The notes below the pieces were generated by a model. That model saw only the letters and a program-made list of their open reading frames with translations. It did no database searches and was not told the DNA's origin. A DNA stretch of 64,000 nucleotides from positions 1,674,001-1,738,000 of the forward strand of contig OZ244794.1 of NCBI GenBank assembly GCA_965219915.1. Direction: 5' to 3'. The DNA is from Bin80 sp965219915 (GTDB lineage: Bacteria; Bacteroidota; Rhodothermia; Rhodothermales; Bin80). Of the stretch, positions 54,448 to 62,862 are shown in pieces. Position numbers and translations under genes: made by a program. Position 1 is the stretch's first letter, and each line of letters starts with the position of its first letter.

Positions 54448-55053
54448 TTAGAGTGTCCCTTTGGTTGATGGCATCACCGCGTTTGTTGCACTCTGTTGTG
54501 TGGCTATTTTCAGTGCGCGAGCGGCGGACTTGAAGATGGCTTCAATCTTGTGATGCGTGTTTGTGCCGTACGGTACACTGATATGCAGTGTACAGGCTGC
54601 GTGTTCGGCGAAGCTGTACCAGAAGTGCTGAACAAGTTCAGTTGCCAAATCTCCCACAGTCGGACGGTCAAAATCACTCTTAAAGTGTATCGCGAATCTT
54701 CCAGAAAGGTCAACAACAGTACGTGCCAATGCCTCATCCATAGGTACATAGGCATGGCCGTAGCGGGCAATGCGTGCTTTATCCCCCAACGCTTTCCGCA
54801 GGGCCTGACCAAGACAGATTCCCACATCTTCAACGGTATGGTGCTCATCCACGCTCAGGTCCCCACTGCATTTGGTCTCCAGATCAAATTGACCGTGCTT
54901 CGCGAAGAGATCTAGCATATGATCCAGGAAACCTACACCCGTTTGATTCTTGTACTGCCCGGTTCCATCGAGTGTGAGCTTGACCGAGATATCTGTCTCT
55001 TTGGTCGTGCGGACAACAGCGGCACTTCGCTTGGGGGAAATTGATTCTGCCAT
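54448..55053 (-). CDS. hisB: Imidazoleglycerol-phosphate dehydratase HisB
   Basis: 201 residues, monofunctional dehydratase (no histidinol-phosphatase domain). Mn-binding motifs: GVGFLDHMLDLFAKHG (about 40-55), DEHHTVED (about 68-75), and the C-terminal HFWYSFAEHA with THHKIEAIFKS. First gene of the minus-strand cluster, divergent from metG over 126 bases that must hold both promoters. hisG, hisD, hisC and hisI are not in the window. Confidence 0.95.
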   Translation of the reverse strand: MAESISPKRSAAVVRTTKETDISVKLTLDGTGQYKNQTGVGFLDHMLDLFAKHGQFDLETKCSGDLSVDEHHTVEDVGICLGQALRKALGDKARIARYGHAYVPMDEALARTVVDLSGRFAIHFKSDFDRPTVGDLATELVQHFWYSFAEHAACTLHISVPYGTNTHHKIEAIFKSAARALKIATQQSATNAVMPSTKGTL

Positions 55054-55179
55054 AGCAGCTTATTGTTCAACGAGAACGCTTGTACGCACAAGTACGGCGT
55101 AAGGTGTGGTTTGGGGAAAATATCTCAGGATCCGTAGTGGATGGTCTTGGTTAAAACCGCCCAAGTATCCTGACTGCCA

Positions 55180-57270
55180 ATGCCGGCCAAGTTTTTCAAG
55201 CGTACGCTGATCACTTCTGCGCTACCATATGCGAATGGTCCGGTACACATCGGGCACTTGGCAGGTGCGTACCTCCCCGCGGATCTCTATGTGCGCTATT
55301 TACGTCTGAAAGGGCGGGATGCTGTGTATGTTTGTGGATCTGATGAATACGGTGTGGCAATCGTTATGCGGGCTATGGCGGAGGGAATTACACCTCAGGA
55401 GGTCGTAGATCACTATCATCCGATGATCCGGGACAGCTTTGAAGGTTTTGGGATCAGCTTCGATAATTACAGTCGCACCTCTCGGGAAGTTCATACAGAT
55501 ACGAGCCAGGATTTTTTTCGACGGTTGTCGGAAAGGGACGAGTTCGTACTGAAGCGTGAGGAGCAGTTGTATGATCCCGAGGCAGGAGTTTTTCTTGCGG
55601 ATCGCTTCATACGAGGCACGTGCCCACTTTGTGGATATGAGGATGCTTATGGAGACCAGTGTGAACAGTGTGGAGCATCGCTCAGCCCCTCGGAAATCAA
55701 GAATCCCAGGAGCACATTAACCGATGCGGTACCGGAACTGCGTCCCACGACGCACTGGTATCTACCTCTGGGGGCCTGGCAGGCCCGCCTCGAGGACTAT
55801 ATCGACAATCATCCCGAATGGAAGCCCAATGTACTGGGGCAGATCGGGGCCTGGTTTACCGACGGTTTACGGGATCGGGCAATCACTCGCGATGTTCCAT
55901 GGGGAGTTCCCGTACCCGAGGAGATTGCCGAAGCAGTCGGAGTGGAAGCGAAAGGAAAGGTAATCTATGTGTGGTTTGATGCCCCCATAGGATATATTTC
56001 GTCTACACGTGAATGGGCCGCCAAACAGGGAGATCCAGAGCGATGGAAGCTGTATTGGCAGGATGATGAGTCCAGATTGATTCATTTCATAGGCAAGGAC
56101 AACATCGTGTTTCACACGCTGATGTTTCCAGCCATGCTAATGGCCTACGGCAAGTATGTAGTACCAGATCAGGTGCCAGCAAATGAATTTCTGAACATTG
56201 AGGGTAGCAAGCTTTCAACCAGTAGAGGCTGGGCGGTGTGGCTGCACGAATATCTCGAGGATTTTCCGCCAGACTTGCTCCGCTATGTTCTTGCAAGCAC
56301 GCTCCCGGAGGCGAAAGATTCAGCTTTTAGTTGGGGAGAATTCCAGACACGTGTCAACAGTGAGCTGGCAGATATTCTCGGGAACTTTGTAAACCGCGCG
56401 TTAACCTTTGCTAAGCGCGAGTTTGGCAACTGTGTTCCTCCGTTAGTGGATCCTTCTGCCACGGATAAGGATGTTATTGAGCAGCTGTCAAAATTCCCAG
56501 AACGAATTGCGGCATCCTATGAACGTTTCAGGTTTCGCGAGGCGGTACACCAGACTATGGGCGTCGCGCGATTGGGCAACAAGTATTTCAACGACCAGGC
56601 TCCGTGGGCTACGCGGAAGACGGATCGTGTGCAGTGTGCCAATACCGTCCATGTATCACTGCAGATTTGCGCGGCTTTGTCGGTGCTAATGGAACCGGTT
56701 TTGCCGTTTTCGGCTGCAAAGCTTCGGAGTATGCTCCGACTGGAGGGGATTCGGTCCAGCTTGCCAGGCAGTAGCGACGAGGCAGGTATCGGCTGGGCGG
56801 AGGCGGGCTCTTGTTTACTTTCGGCTGGTCATGTCCTTGGTCGGAAGGATATTCTTTTTAGTAAGGTGAGTGATACTGCTATACAGAGACAGATCGAAAA
56901 ACTGGAATCTGCAAATGCATCTCAGGGGCTGCCGTATGCTGAGGCGAAGCCTACAATCAGCTATGATGATTTTGCAAAGCTGGACTTCCGAATGGGACTC
57001 ATACTAAGTGCTGAACGCGTCCTAAAATCAGAGAAACTTCTAAGACTGCAGGTTGATCTCGGTTACGAACAGCGACAGATACTGGCCGGTGTTGCGGAGC
57101 ATTTTGAACCAGAAGAGTTGGTCGGCCGGTCGGTGGTCGCGGTTGCGAATCTGGCGCCAAGAAAGATGATGGGGCTGGAAAGCCAGGGTATGCTCCTGAT
57201 GGCGGAAGACCGAGAGGGACATCTTGCACTTATCTCGTCCGAGAGCGAGCCTGGAGCCATCGTTTGCTGA
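55180..57270 (+). CDS. metG: Methionyl-tRNA synthetase
   Basis: 696 residues. Class I synthetase with HIGH at 23-26 (PYANGPVHIGHLAG). Zinc knuckle region CPLCGYEDAYGDQCEQCG (about 147-164), with four cysteines. The KMSKS loop is in the variant form KLSTSRGWAVW (about 345), the form I know from Bacteroidota-type enzymes. Anticodon-binding helices from about 400. A C-terminal Trbp111/EMAP-II tRNA-binding domain (about 590-696: DFRMGLILSAERVLKSEKL, then PRKMMGLESQGMLL) allows dimerisation. Complete. Confidence 0.95.
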   Translation: MPAKFFKRTLITSALPYANGPVHIGHLAGAYLPADLYVRYLRLKGRDAVYVCGSDEYGVAIVMRAMAEGITPQEVVDHYHPMIRDSFEGFGISFDNYSRTSREVHTDTSQDFFRRLSERDEFVLKREEQLYDPEAGVFLADRFIRGTCPLCGYEDAYGDQCEQCGASLSPSEIKNPRSTLTDAVPELRPTTHWYLPLGAWQARLEDYIDNHPEWKPNVLGQIGAWFTDGLRDRAITRDVPWGVPVPEEIAEAVGVEAKGKVIYVWFDAPIGYISSTREWAAKQGDPERWKLYWQDDESRLIHFIGKDNIVFHTLMFPAMLMAYGKYVVPDQVPANEFLNIEGSKLSTSRGWAVWLHEYLEDFPPDLLRYVLASTLPEAKDSAFSWGEFQTRVNSELADILGNFVNRALTFAKREFGNCVPPLVDPSATDKDVIEQLSKFPERIAASYERFRFREAVHQTMGVARLGNKYFNDQAPWATRKTDRVQCANTVHVSLQICAALSVLMEPVLPFSAAKLRSMLRLEGIRSSLPGSSDEAGIGWAEAGSCLLSAGHVLGRKDILFSKVSDTAIQRQIEKLESANASQGLPYAEAKPTISYDDFAKLDFRMGLILSAERVLKSEKLLRLQVDLGYEQRQILAGVAEHFEPEELVGRSVVAVANLAPRKMMGLESQGMLLMAEDREGHLALISSESEPGAIVC

Positions 57271-57479
57271 TCTCAGCGAAACAGTTTTGCAGAAGTGGGA
57301 GTAGTTGAGTTTGGAGCAGCATAACCGTGGACCTGCCTTACGATCTTCTATTCCCAGAGGCGAGCCCCTCGGCCTTTTATTCTACGCAGGGGGAAGCATA
57401 AAGTGGGTATCCCGGGAAATGCTGCCGGAATCCCTTGCTTGCTGTCTGACGACGGTGCTCAGACAACGATTTGCACCTG

Positions 57480-59210
57480 ATGCGCTTTTTTCTTCGATTT
57501 TGCTCCTATTTGACAGTTCCTTTAATCACGGCGTTGCTTTCGCTTCCCTGTCAATGCTTGGCAAATAGGCAGGATGTAGAAACCGTCCATAAAGCCCTTA
57601 GCGCCTTCTATCTCTCTACCAACGGGGATTCATGGGCAGACAGAACCGGCTGGAATGTAATTACGGTTCCCCAGTCAATGGCGGAGTTTAACCAATGGCG
57701 CGGGCTTCGTGTTGTTGGAAATACCCTGGTAAGAATAGACCTACCACGGAACGATCTCAGCGGCTCGCTCCCTCCTGAGTTGGGCAACCTGTCAGGGCTG
57801 AGAGAGCTGATCCTGTGGAGAAATCATCTTGAGGGATCGATCCCGTTTGAATTGGGCAACCTGTCGTCGCTGGAAGAGCTGAATCTGTCAGAGAATCATC
57901 TTGAGGGATCGATCCCGTCTGAATTGGGCAACCTGTCAGCGCTGAAAAGGCTGAACCTTGTCGACAATCAGTTTACCACGGTCCCTCCAGAGTTGGGCAA
58001 CCTGTCAGCGCTTGAGGGGCTGTGGCTGTCCAGTAATCAGCTTACCACGGTTCCGCCTGAGTTGGGCAACCTGTCGTCGCTCGTAACGCTGATGCTGTAT
58101 GACAATCAGCTTGCCACTATCCCTACTGAGTTGGGCAGCCTGTCAAAGCTGAGGGGTTTGGGCTTGGGCAATAATCAGCTTACCACGCTCCCTCCTGAGC
58201 TGGGCAACCTGTCAGCGCTGAATAGTCTGGGCCTGTATCACAATCAGCTTACCACACTCCCTCCTGAGCTGGGCAGCCTGTCGTCGCTAAAAACGCTGTG
58301 GGTTTATAACAATAGGATTACGACACTCCCTCCTGAGTTGGGAAATTTGCTCGCGCTGGAATCGCTGAGGCTGGAGAATAATCAGCTTTCCGTGCTTCCA
58401 CCTGAGCTGGGTAACCTCTCAGCACTGAAAGATCTGGTCCTGTGCGACAATCAGCTTACGGGCTCGCTCCCTCGTGAATTGGGCAAACTATCAGCGTTGA
58501 CAAGGCTGGACCTGAGCCGCAATCAGCTTAGGGGTTCGCTCCCTCGTGAATTGGGCAAATTATCAGCGTTGACAAGGCTGGACCTGAGCTACAATCAGCT
58601 TGAGGGTTCGCTCCCTCCTGAATTGGGCAAACTGTTAGCGCTGGATAATCTGAACCTGAGCGACAATCAGCTAACGGGTTCACTCCCTTTTGAACTGGGC
58701 AACCTGCTTGCGCTGCGAAAGCTGAACCTGACCTACAATCGGCTTTCCGGTTCAATCCCGCGTAGCTTCCTGCAACTTCGATGGCTTAGTGACTTCAGCT
58801 TTAAAAACAATGCGGGGTTGTGCGCTCCACCCGACGATGAGTTTCAGAGGTGGCTGAGAAGGAATTCAAGTGGTAGAGGGGGCCCGAATTGCGCTCCCTC
58901 AGTTTCGGTGGAAGAGGAAAGTGCCCTGCCGGCAGAATTCGTGATTAAGGGCAATTACCCCAACCCTTTCCGGACATCTACCACTTTACAGTTTGATCTG
59001 CCTTGGCCTGCCCGCGTTGGGGTCGAAATCTTTGACGTTACGGGCCGGCTCGTGATCAAACAATATCCCACGGACATTCCTGCCGGTTGGGGGCGTGAAC
59101 TTTCCCTGCGAGAGGTTAGACTTCCCTCCGGGGCATACGTGTACCGCATGACGATTAAAACTCCCGGAGATCAATTCATACATACGGGACGCGTGGTGCG
59201 GGTACGCTAA
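57480..59210 (+). CDS. Leucine-rich-repeat surface protein with T9SS sorting domain
   Basis: 576 residues from ATG 57480; the frame also opens with TTG at 57471. Signal peptide to about SLPCQCLA, then the LRR N-terminal cap DSWADRTGW typical of bacterial Piriformospora/LRRNT-like caps. About 15 repeats follow (57740-58760): three of 24 residues with the GSIPxELGNLS pattern, seven of 23 residues with TTLPPELGNLS, then five of 24 with GSLPRELGKLS. A C-terminal cap NNAGLCAPPDD follows. The last 90 residues are a T9SS sorting domain (IKGNYPNPFRTSTTLQF, IFDVTGRLV, LPSGAYVYRM). Likely displayed on the cell surface to bind protein or glycan. Repeats 11-13 are almost identical in DNA. Confidence 0.9.
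   Translation: MRFFLRFCSYLTVPLITALLSLPCQCLANRQDVETVHKALSAFYLSTNGDSWADRTGWNVITVPQSMAEFNQWRGLRVVGNTLVRIDLPRNDLSGSLPPELGNLSGLRELILWRNHLEGSIPFELGNLSSLEELNLSENHLEGSIPSELGNLSALKRLNLVDNQFTTVPPELGNLSALEGLWLSSNQLTTVPPELGNLSSLVTLMLYDNQLATIPTELGSLSKLRGLGLGNNQLTTLPPELGNLSALNSLGLYHNQLTTLPPELGSLSSLKTLWVYNNRITTLPPELGNLLALESLRLENNQLSVLPPELGNLSALKDLVLCDNQLTGSLPRELGKLSALTRLDLSRNQLRGSLPRELGKLSALTRLDLSYNQLEGSLPPELGKLLALDNLNLSDNQLTGSLPFELGNLLALRKLNLTYNRLSGSIPRSFLQLRWLSDFSFKNNAGLCAPPDDEFQRWLRRNSSGRGGPNCAPSVSVEEESALPAEFVIKGNYPNPFRTSTTLQFDLPWPARVGVEIFDVTGRLVIKQYPTDIPAGWGRELSLREVRLPSGAYVYRMTIKTPGDQFIHTGRVVRVR
57740..58760 (+). repeat. Tandem LRR-coding DNA repeats (69- and 72-bp units)
   Basis: About 15 consecutive units coding the leucine-rich repeats; 72 bp in the first three and last five, 69 bp in the middle seven. 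Units at about 58452-58594 share almost all bases (CGCTCCCTCGTGAATTGGGC and TCAGCGTTGACAAGGCTGGA recur), implying recent tandem duplication. Confidence 0.8.
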
Positions 59211-59686
59211 ACCTAAATGCCAGCAGGGGCGAGACAAATGGTGAGACGGGGTCCTGGGGTAGAGCATAGAGGTGATAACATAGTCCTACACGTCTAAAAG
59301 AGCTTGCGCAACTTGTCCATAAGCTCTCATTTGTCTTGTTTTTCTTTTCGTACTCCTCCATTTAGCTTCCAATATATTTGCTGAGCCTGAACGACCCCGG
59401 AAGGCCCCTCAATAACCGCCAATTAAACGTGACAATCAAGGCGGCAACGATAACACTTCTATTTCTCCGATTATTTGTCGCCAGTGTAGCGTGTCATCAT
59501 TGATTCGCATACAGGAGATTGAGGTGGATTGCAAGATTTGATTTACGAATCTGGTCCATACAACGGCTTCTGAATCTCGCTGTAGGTCCTGAGATAGCTC
59601 TGACAAGCACTAGGCTATATTTCCGGGCGGGCACTAAATGAGACTTAATGATCGAGTGAGCAGGAATAATCAACCAGGAAATAGGA
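59211..59686. other. Intergenic region between convergent genes, no gene seen
   Basis: About 475 bases between the LRR gene and lpdA stops. No motif-bearing frame, tRNA or strong terminator hairpin that I can support. Confidence 0.4.
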
Positions 59687-61105
59687 TCAGATGTTGATGG
59701 ACTGCCCTAGTGCATCACGGGTAGCCTCCATGACCGCTTCCGAGAGCGTCGGATGTGGATGTACGGCGTCCAGGATTTCATGGTAGGTAGTCTCTAGTGT
59801 GCGGGCGGTCACGGCCTCCGCGATGAGCTCTGTAGCATCCTGTCCAATCACATGGCAACCCAGTAGCTCTCCGTACTTCGCGTCATAAATGACCTTTACG
59901 AATCCATCCGTGTGTCCGGCTGCCGAAGCTTTACCAGATGCAGAGAATGGGAATTTACCAACCTTGATGTCCAATCCTTCTTCAAGTGCCTTGGCCTCGG
60001 TATATCCCACTGAAGCAATCTGGGGTTGACAGTAAGTGCATCCTGGAACATTTCCCTTATCCAGTGCATGCACATTTTGTCCGGCAATTTTTTCAACGCA
60101 AATAATGCCTTCGTGACTGGCTTTGTGTGCTAACCAGGGCGGGCCGGCTACGTCGCCGATTGCATAAACGCCCCGTACTCGGGTGCGGGAAAATTCGTCA
60201 GTTTTGATAAAGCCACGCTCAGTTTCTATGCCAATGCTTTCCAGGCCCAAGTCTTCGATATTTCCTGTAATTCCGACCGAGCTAAGAACTTGATCAACTT
60301 CTACCACATCACTTTTCCGAGTGGTCTTCAGATGCACTTTTAGGGCACCATTGCCATTTTCCACACGGGCTACACTTGCGCTCGTACGAACTTTGATGCC
60401 GGCTTTTTTGAATGAACGCGTCAGTTGCTTGGACACATCCTCGTCCTCAATGGGAACGATACGATCTAGGAGTTCCACCAAGTGGACCTGTGTACCCATG
60501 TGGTGATAGAAGTAGGCAAACTCTACTCCGATAGCACCGGCACCGGCAATCAGGAGGCGCTTGGGCCGTTTTTCCTGCAGCAACGCCCCCCTGTAATCAA
60601 TAATGTTTTTTCCATCAATTGGTAACGGGGGAATTTCTCTTGCACGGGCCCCAGTTGCTAGGATGATGTGTTTCGCCTTTAGTGTGCGTGAGGTTCCTAT
60701 TCTTTTGTTATCCATATTGACGGATGGCGTAACGCTTAATGCGCCGCCTCCCGACAGTTTAGCATGTCCGAAAACAACCTCAATGCCATTTTTCTTCATG
60801 AGGTATTGCACGCCGGAGTTCATTTTCGCAGCGACCTTCCGGCTTCGCTGAATAACGCTTGGAAAATCCGCTGTAATCTTCCCTTCAAGCTTTAAGCCGT
60901 AGGCAGACAAGTGATCGGCGTAAGAAGCCACTTCTGCACTCTTCAGAAGTGCTTTGGTAGGGATGCAGCCTACGTTTAGGCATACGCCTCCCAGTTTGTC
61001 TTTTTCGACGACCGCTGTTTTGAATCCGAGCTGCGTGGCACGGATCGCTGTTTCGTATCCGCCGGGGCCAGTCCCGACAACTATGACATCAAAAGTATCT
61101 GCCAT
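59687..61105 (-). CDS. lpdA: Dihydrolipoyl dehydrogenase
   Basis: 472 residues. FAD flavoprotein that reoxidises the lipoyl groups of pyruvate and 2-oxoglutarate dehydrogenase and of the glycine cleavage system. FAD site VVGTGPGGYETA (about 10-21), redox disulfide Cys42/Cys47 in GGVCLNVGCIPTK, NAD site IAGAGAIGVEF, second FAD motif YAIGDVAGPPWLAHKAS, and C-terminal catalytic His-Glu in DAVHPHPTLSEAV. Monocistronic here; no E1 or E2 genes nearby. Confidence 0.95.
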   Translation of the reverse strand: MADTFDVIVVGTGPGGYETAIRATQLGFKTAVVEKDKLGGVCLNVGCIPTKALLKSAEVASYADHLSAYGLKLEGKITADFPSVIQRSRKVAAKMNSGVQYLMKKNGIEVVFGHAKLSGGGALSVTPSVNMDNKRIGTSRTLKAKHIILATGARAREIPPLPIDGKNIIDYRGALLQEKRPKRLLIAGAGAIGVEFAYFYHHMGTQVHLVELLDRIVPIEDEDVSKQLTRSFKKAGIKVRTSASVARVENGNGALKVHLKTTRKSDVVEVDQVLSSVGITGNIEDLGLESIGIETERGFIKTDEFSRTRVRGVYAIGDVAGPPWLAHKASHEGIICVEKIAGQNVHALDKGNVPGCTYCQPQIASVGYTEAKALEEGLDIKVGKFPFSASGKASAAGHTDGFVKVIYDAKYGELLGCHVIGQDATELIAEAVTARTLETTYHEILDAVHPHPTLSEAVMEATRDALGQSINI

Positions 61106-61153
61106 GATTTATTAGGTTGAAAGAGTGGTTTTAAGATACAAGCCGCAGGCCGA

Positions 61154-61912
61154 TTATCGTTCAGGGAGCGAAACACGGGTTACCCCGGTGGGGAGGTTCA
61201 GTGACATTGAAACGATTGGCTCGTTGATCTGGATCGAGCGATAATGAAGGATGGCGTTTATATCCGAAGCTGGATTACGGTAGACCACACGCTGTGGGAA
61301 CTGCATCTCTCCGACGGTGAAAAAATCGCTGAAATACAATGATTCAATAAGCGTGTCGGTCGAATCCCGCTGCTCCACATGAATAATGCGCCAGAGAGAA
61401 GGATCAACGGTATAGGCTTTGTTCTGGAGCGTGTCCGCAAGAACGAGTCGATCCGATACTTGCTCCAACTGCATATGTGATTGATGTGTTGGCCGTATCA
61501 GGCCAAGCATGTTCTCGATTGCGTCCTGAACCGTGAATATTGCTGGTATAGCTGGATAATTGCTGTCTGCGGTATGCAGCGATTGTGCTAAACGATCATA
61601 GAAAAAAATACTGTCCCGAGTGACTAGGGCCCGTCCGACCTCGATACCCAGACCGCGAACAGTGAACGCCATTAGAAGGGAGTCTCCGCGCCGGTGCGAA
61701 ATATCGGCTATCATAGTTCCAGAGTGGATCGGCGTATCCATGGAAAGCTGGACTTGTGTCTTGATGGAGCTCGGTACAGGGTGTGCCCAGATGCTGTCAA
61801 GGACAGTTGCTGCTTCAAATAGGTTCGGGACATTGACCGGATCTACGACTGAGGTACGTGTGCCGGAACACCCCGCTACAACTAATGCACAGATTAAGGC
61901 GATCTTTCTCAT
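61154..61912 (-). CDS. DUF4292 family lipoprotein
   Basis: 252 residues. Lipoprotein signal with lipobox VAGC (about residue 15). The body matches the DUF4292 pattern of Bacteroidota (LDSIWAHPVPSSIKTQVQL, then LLMAFTVRGLGIEVGRALVTRDSIFFYDRLAQ and FPQRVVYRN), a LolA/LppX-like half-barrel. Probably an outer-membrane-facing lipoprotein of unknown role. Four-base overlap with nadK (61909-61912). Confidence 0.85.
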   Translation of the reverse strand: MRKIALICALVVAGCSGTRTSVVDPVNVPNLFEAATVLDSIWAHPVPSSIKTQVQLSMDTPIHSGTMIADISHRRGDSLLMAFTVRGLGIEVGRALVTRDSIFFYDRLAQSLHTADSNYPAIPAIFTVQDAIENMLGLIRPTHQSHMQLEQVSDRLVLADTLQNKAYTVDPSLWRIIHVEQRDSTDTLIESLYFSDFFTVGEMQFPQRVVYRNPASDINAILHYRSIQINEPIVSMSLNLPTGVTRVSLPER

Positions 61913-62790
61913 TCGAGCATTTGGGGCCCCATTCCCCAGGAAAGTTTCGATCGCAAGGTGCTGAAATAATGCATGTTTTCGAGCCTGATCAGCCGGATCG
62001 AATGACTCGCTCGACGTACGGTATAGGGGGTTTTCTTTCCGGCAATCGTGTGTGTCCGCCCATCCAGAGCAATGGTGCAGTCCGAAGAAACCGCAGCCAA
62101 CTGGATCGTCAGTACTGCCTGTGCAGGCAACACGATCGGACGGACCGTTAGACTGTGAGGGGCCACGGGACTGACAATCACTACGTTACTGCCCGGCATC
62201 ACGATAGGTCCGCCAACCGCCAGCGAGTAGGCCGTTGATCCAGTTGGCGTGGCTATGATCACGCCATCACCCCAGTAACGGTTCAGCCGGGTATTATCCA
62301 CCTGGATATCTATGGCCGCAAGCCCACCCGCAGGTTTGCGCGTAATTACGATGTCGTTAAGTGCTAGACCAGCGTGAGGACCAGATAAATCAAGAACCAT
62401 CCGCTCTTCAATTGTATATCGTCCCTCCTCCATGAGCCGCATAGCATTTTGGATCTTGCTGGCCTCAACATCAGCCAGAAAGCCGAGGCGACCAATATTT
62501 ATCCCCAGAATGGGGATACCGGATGTCCCAACTTCAAAGGCCGTGTGAAGCAGCGTTCCATCACCTCCGATCGACAGGATGACATTGCTCGTTTGTGTAA
62601 GCTCATCTATACAAACATTTTCTGCATTTTCAGGCGTGATCATGGAGCGCTTCAGGAGGCCATCCACAATGGAAGCGTGCAACCGATAGCTAATACTCTT
62701 TTTATCCATCCAGTTTTTCAACCGTTGGACTAGCGGCCAGAGTTCATCTTTGGCCGTATTTCCGGTAACGCCATAGATCAACCGTTTCAT
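61909..62790 (-). CDS. nadK: NAD kinase
   Basis: 293 residues. Phosphorylates NAD to NADP. GGDG motif at 75-78 (LSIGGDGTLLHTAF), second signature ATPTGSTAYSLAVGGPIV (about 180), and SPVAPHSLTVRPIVLP. The N-terminal region ends near IDELTQTSNV. Translationally coupled to the downstream DUF4292 lipoprotein. Divergent from the oxidoreductase gene with 72 bases between starts. Confidence 0.95.
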   Translation of the reverse strand: MKRLIYGVTGNTAKDELWPLVQRLKNWMDKKSISYRLHASIVDGLLKRSMITPENAENVCIDELTQTSNVILSIGGDGTLLHTAFEVGTSGIPILGINIGRLGFLADVEASKIQNAMRLMEEGRYTIEERMVLDLSGPHAGLALNDIVITRKPAGGLAAIDIQVDNTRLNRYWGDGVIIATPTGSTAYSLAVGGPIVMPGSNVVIVSPVAPHSLTVRPIVLPAQAVLTIQLAAVSSDCTIALDGRTHTIAGKKTPYTVRRASHSIRLIRLENMHYFSTLRSKLSWGMGPQMLE

Positions 62791-62862
62791 TGATCAAAAC
62801 GCACTTGAATGTGCTAATCTTTAACGAGATTAATGTAACTTTCGTTTTGACCGTACATAATT

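Noticed and set aside
57740..58760. Regular repeats considered as a CRISPR array
   Set aside because: Units are contiguous, keep an open frame and encode leucine-rich repeats, with no unique spacers.
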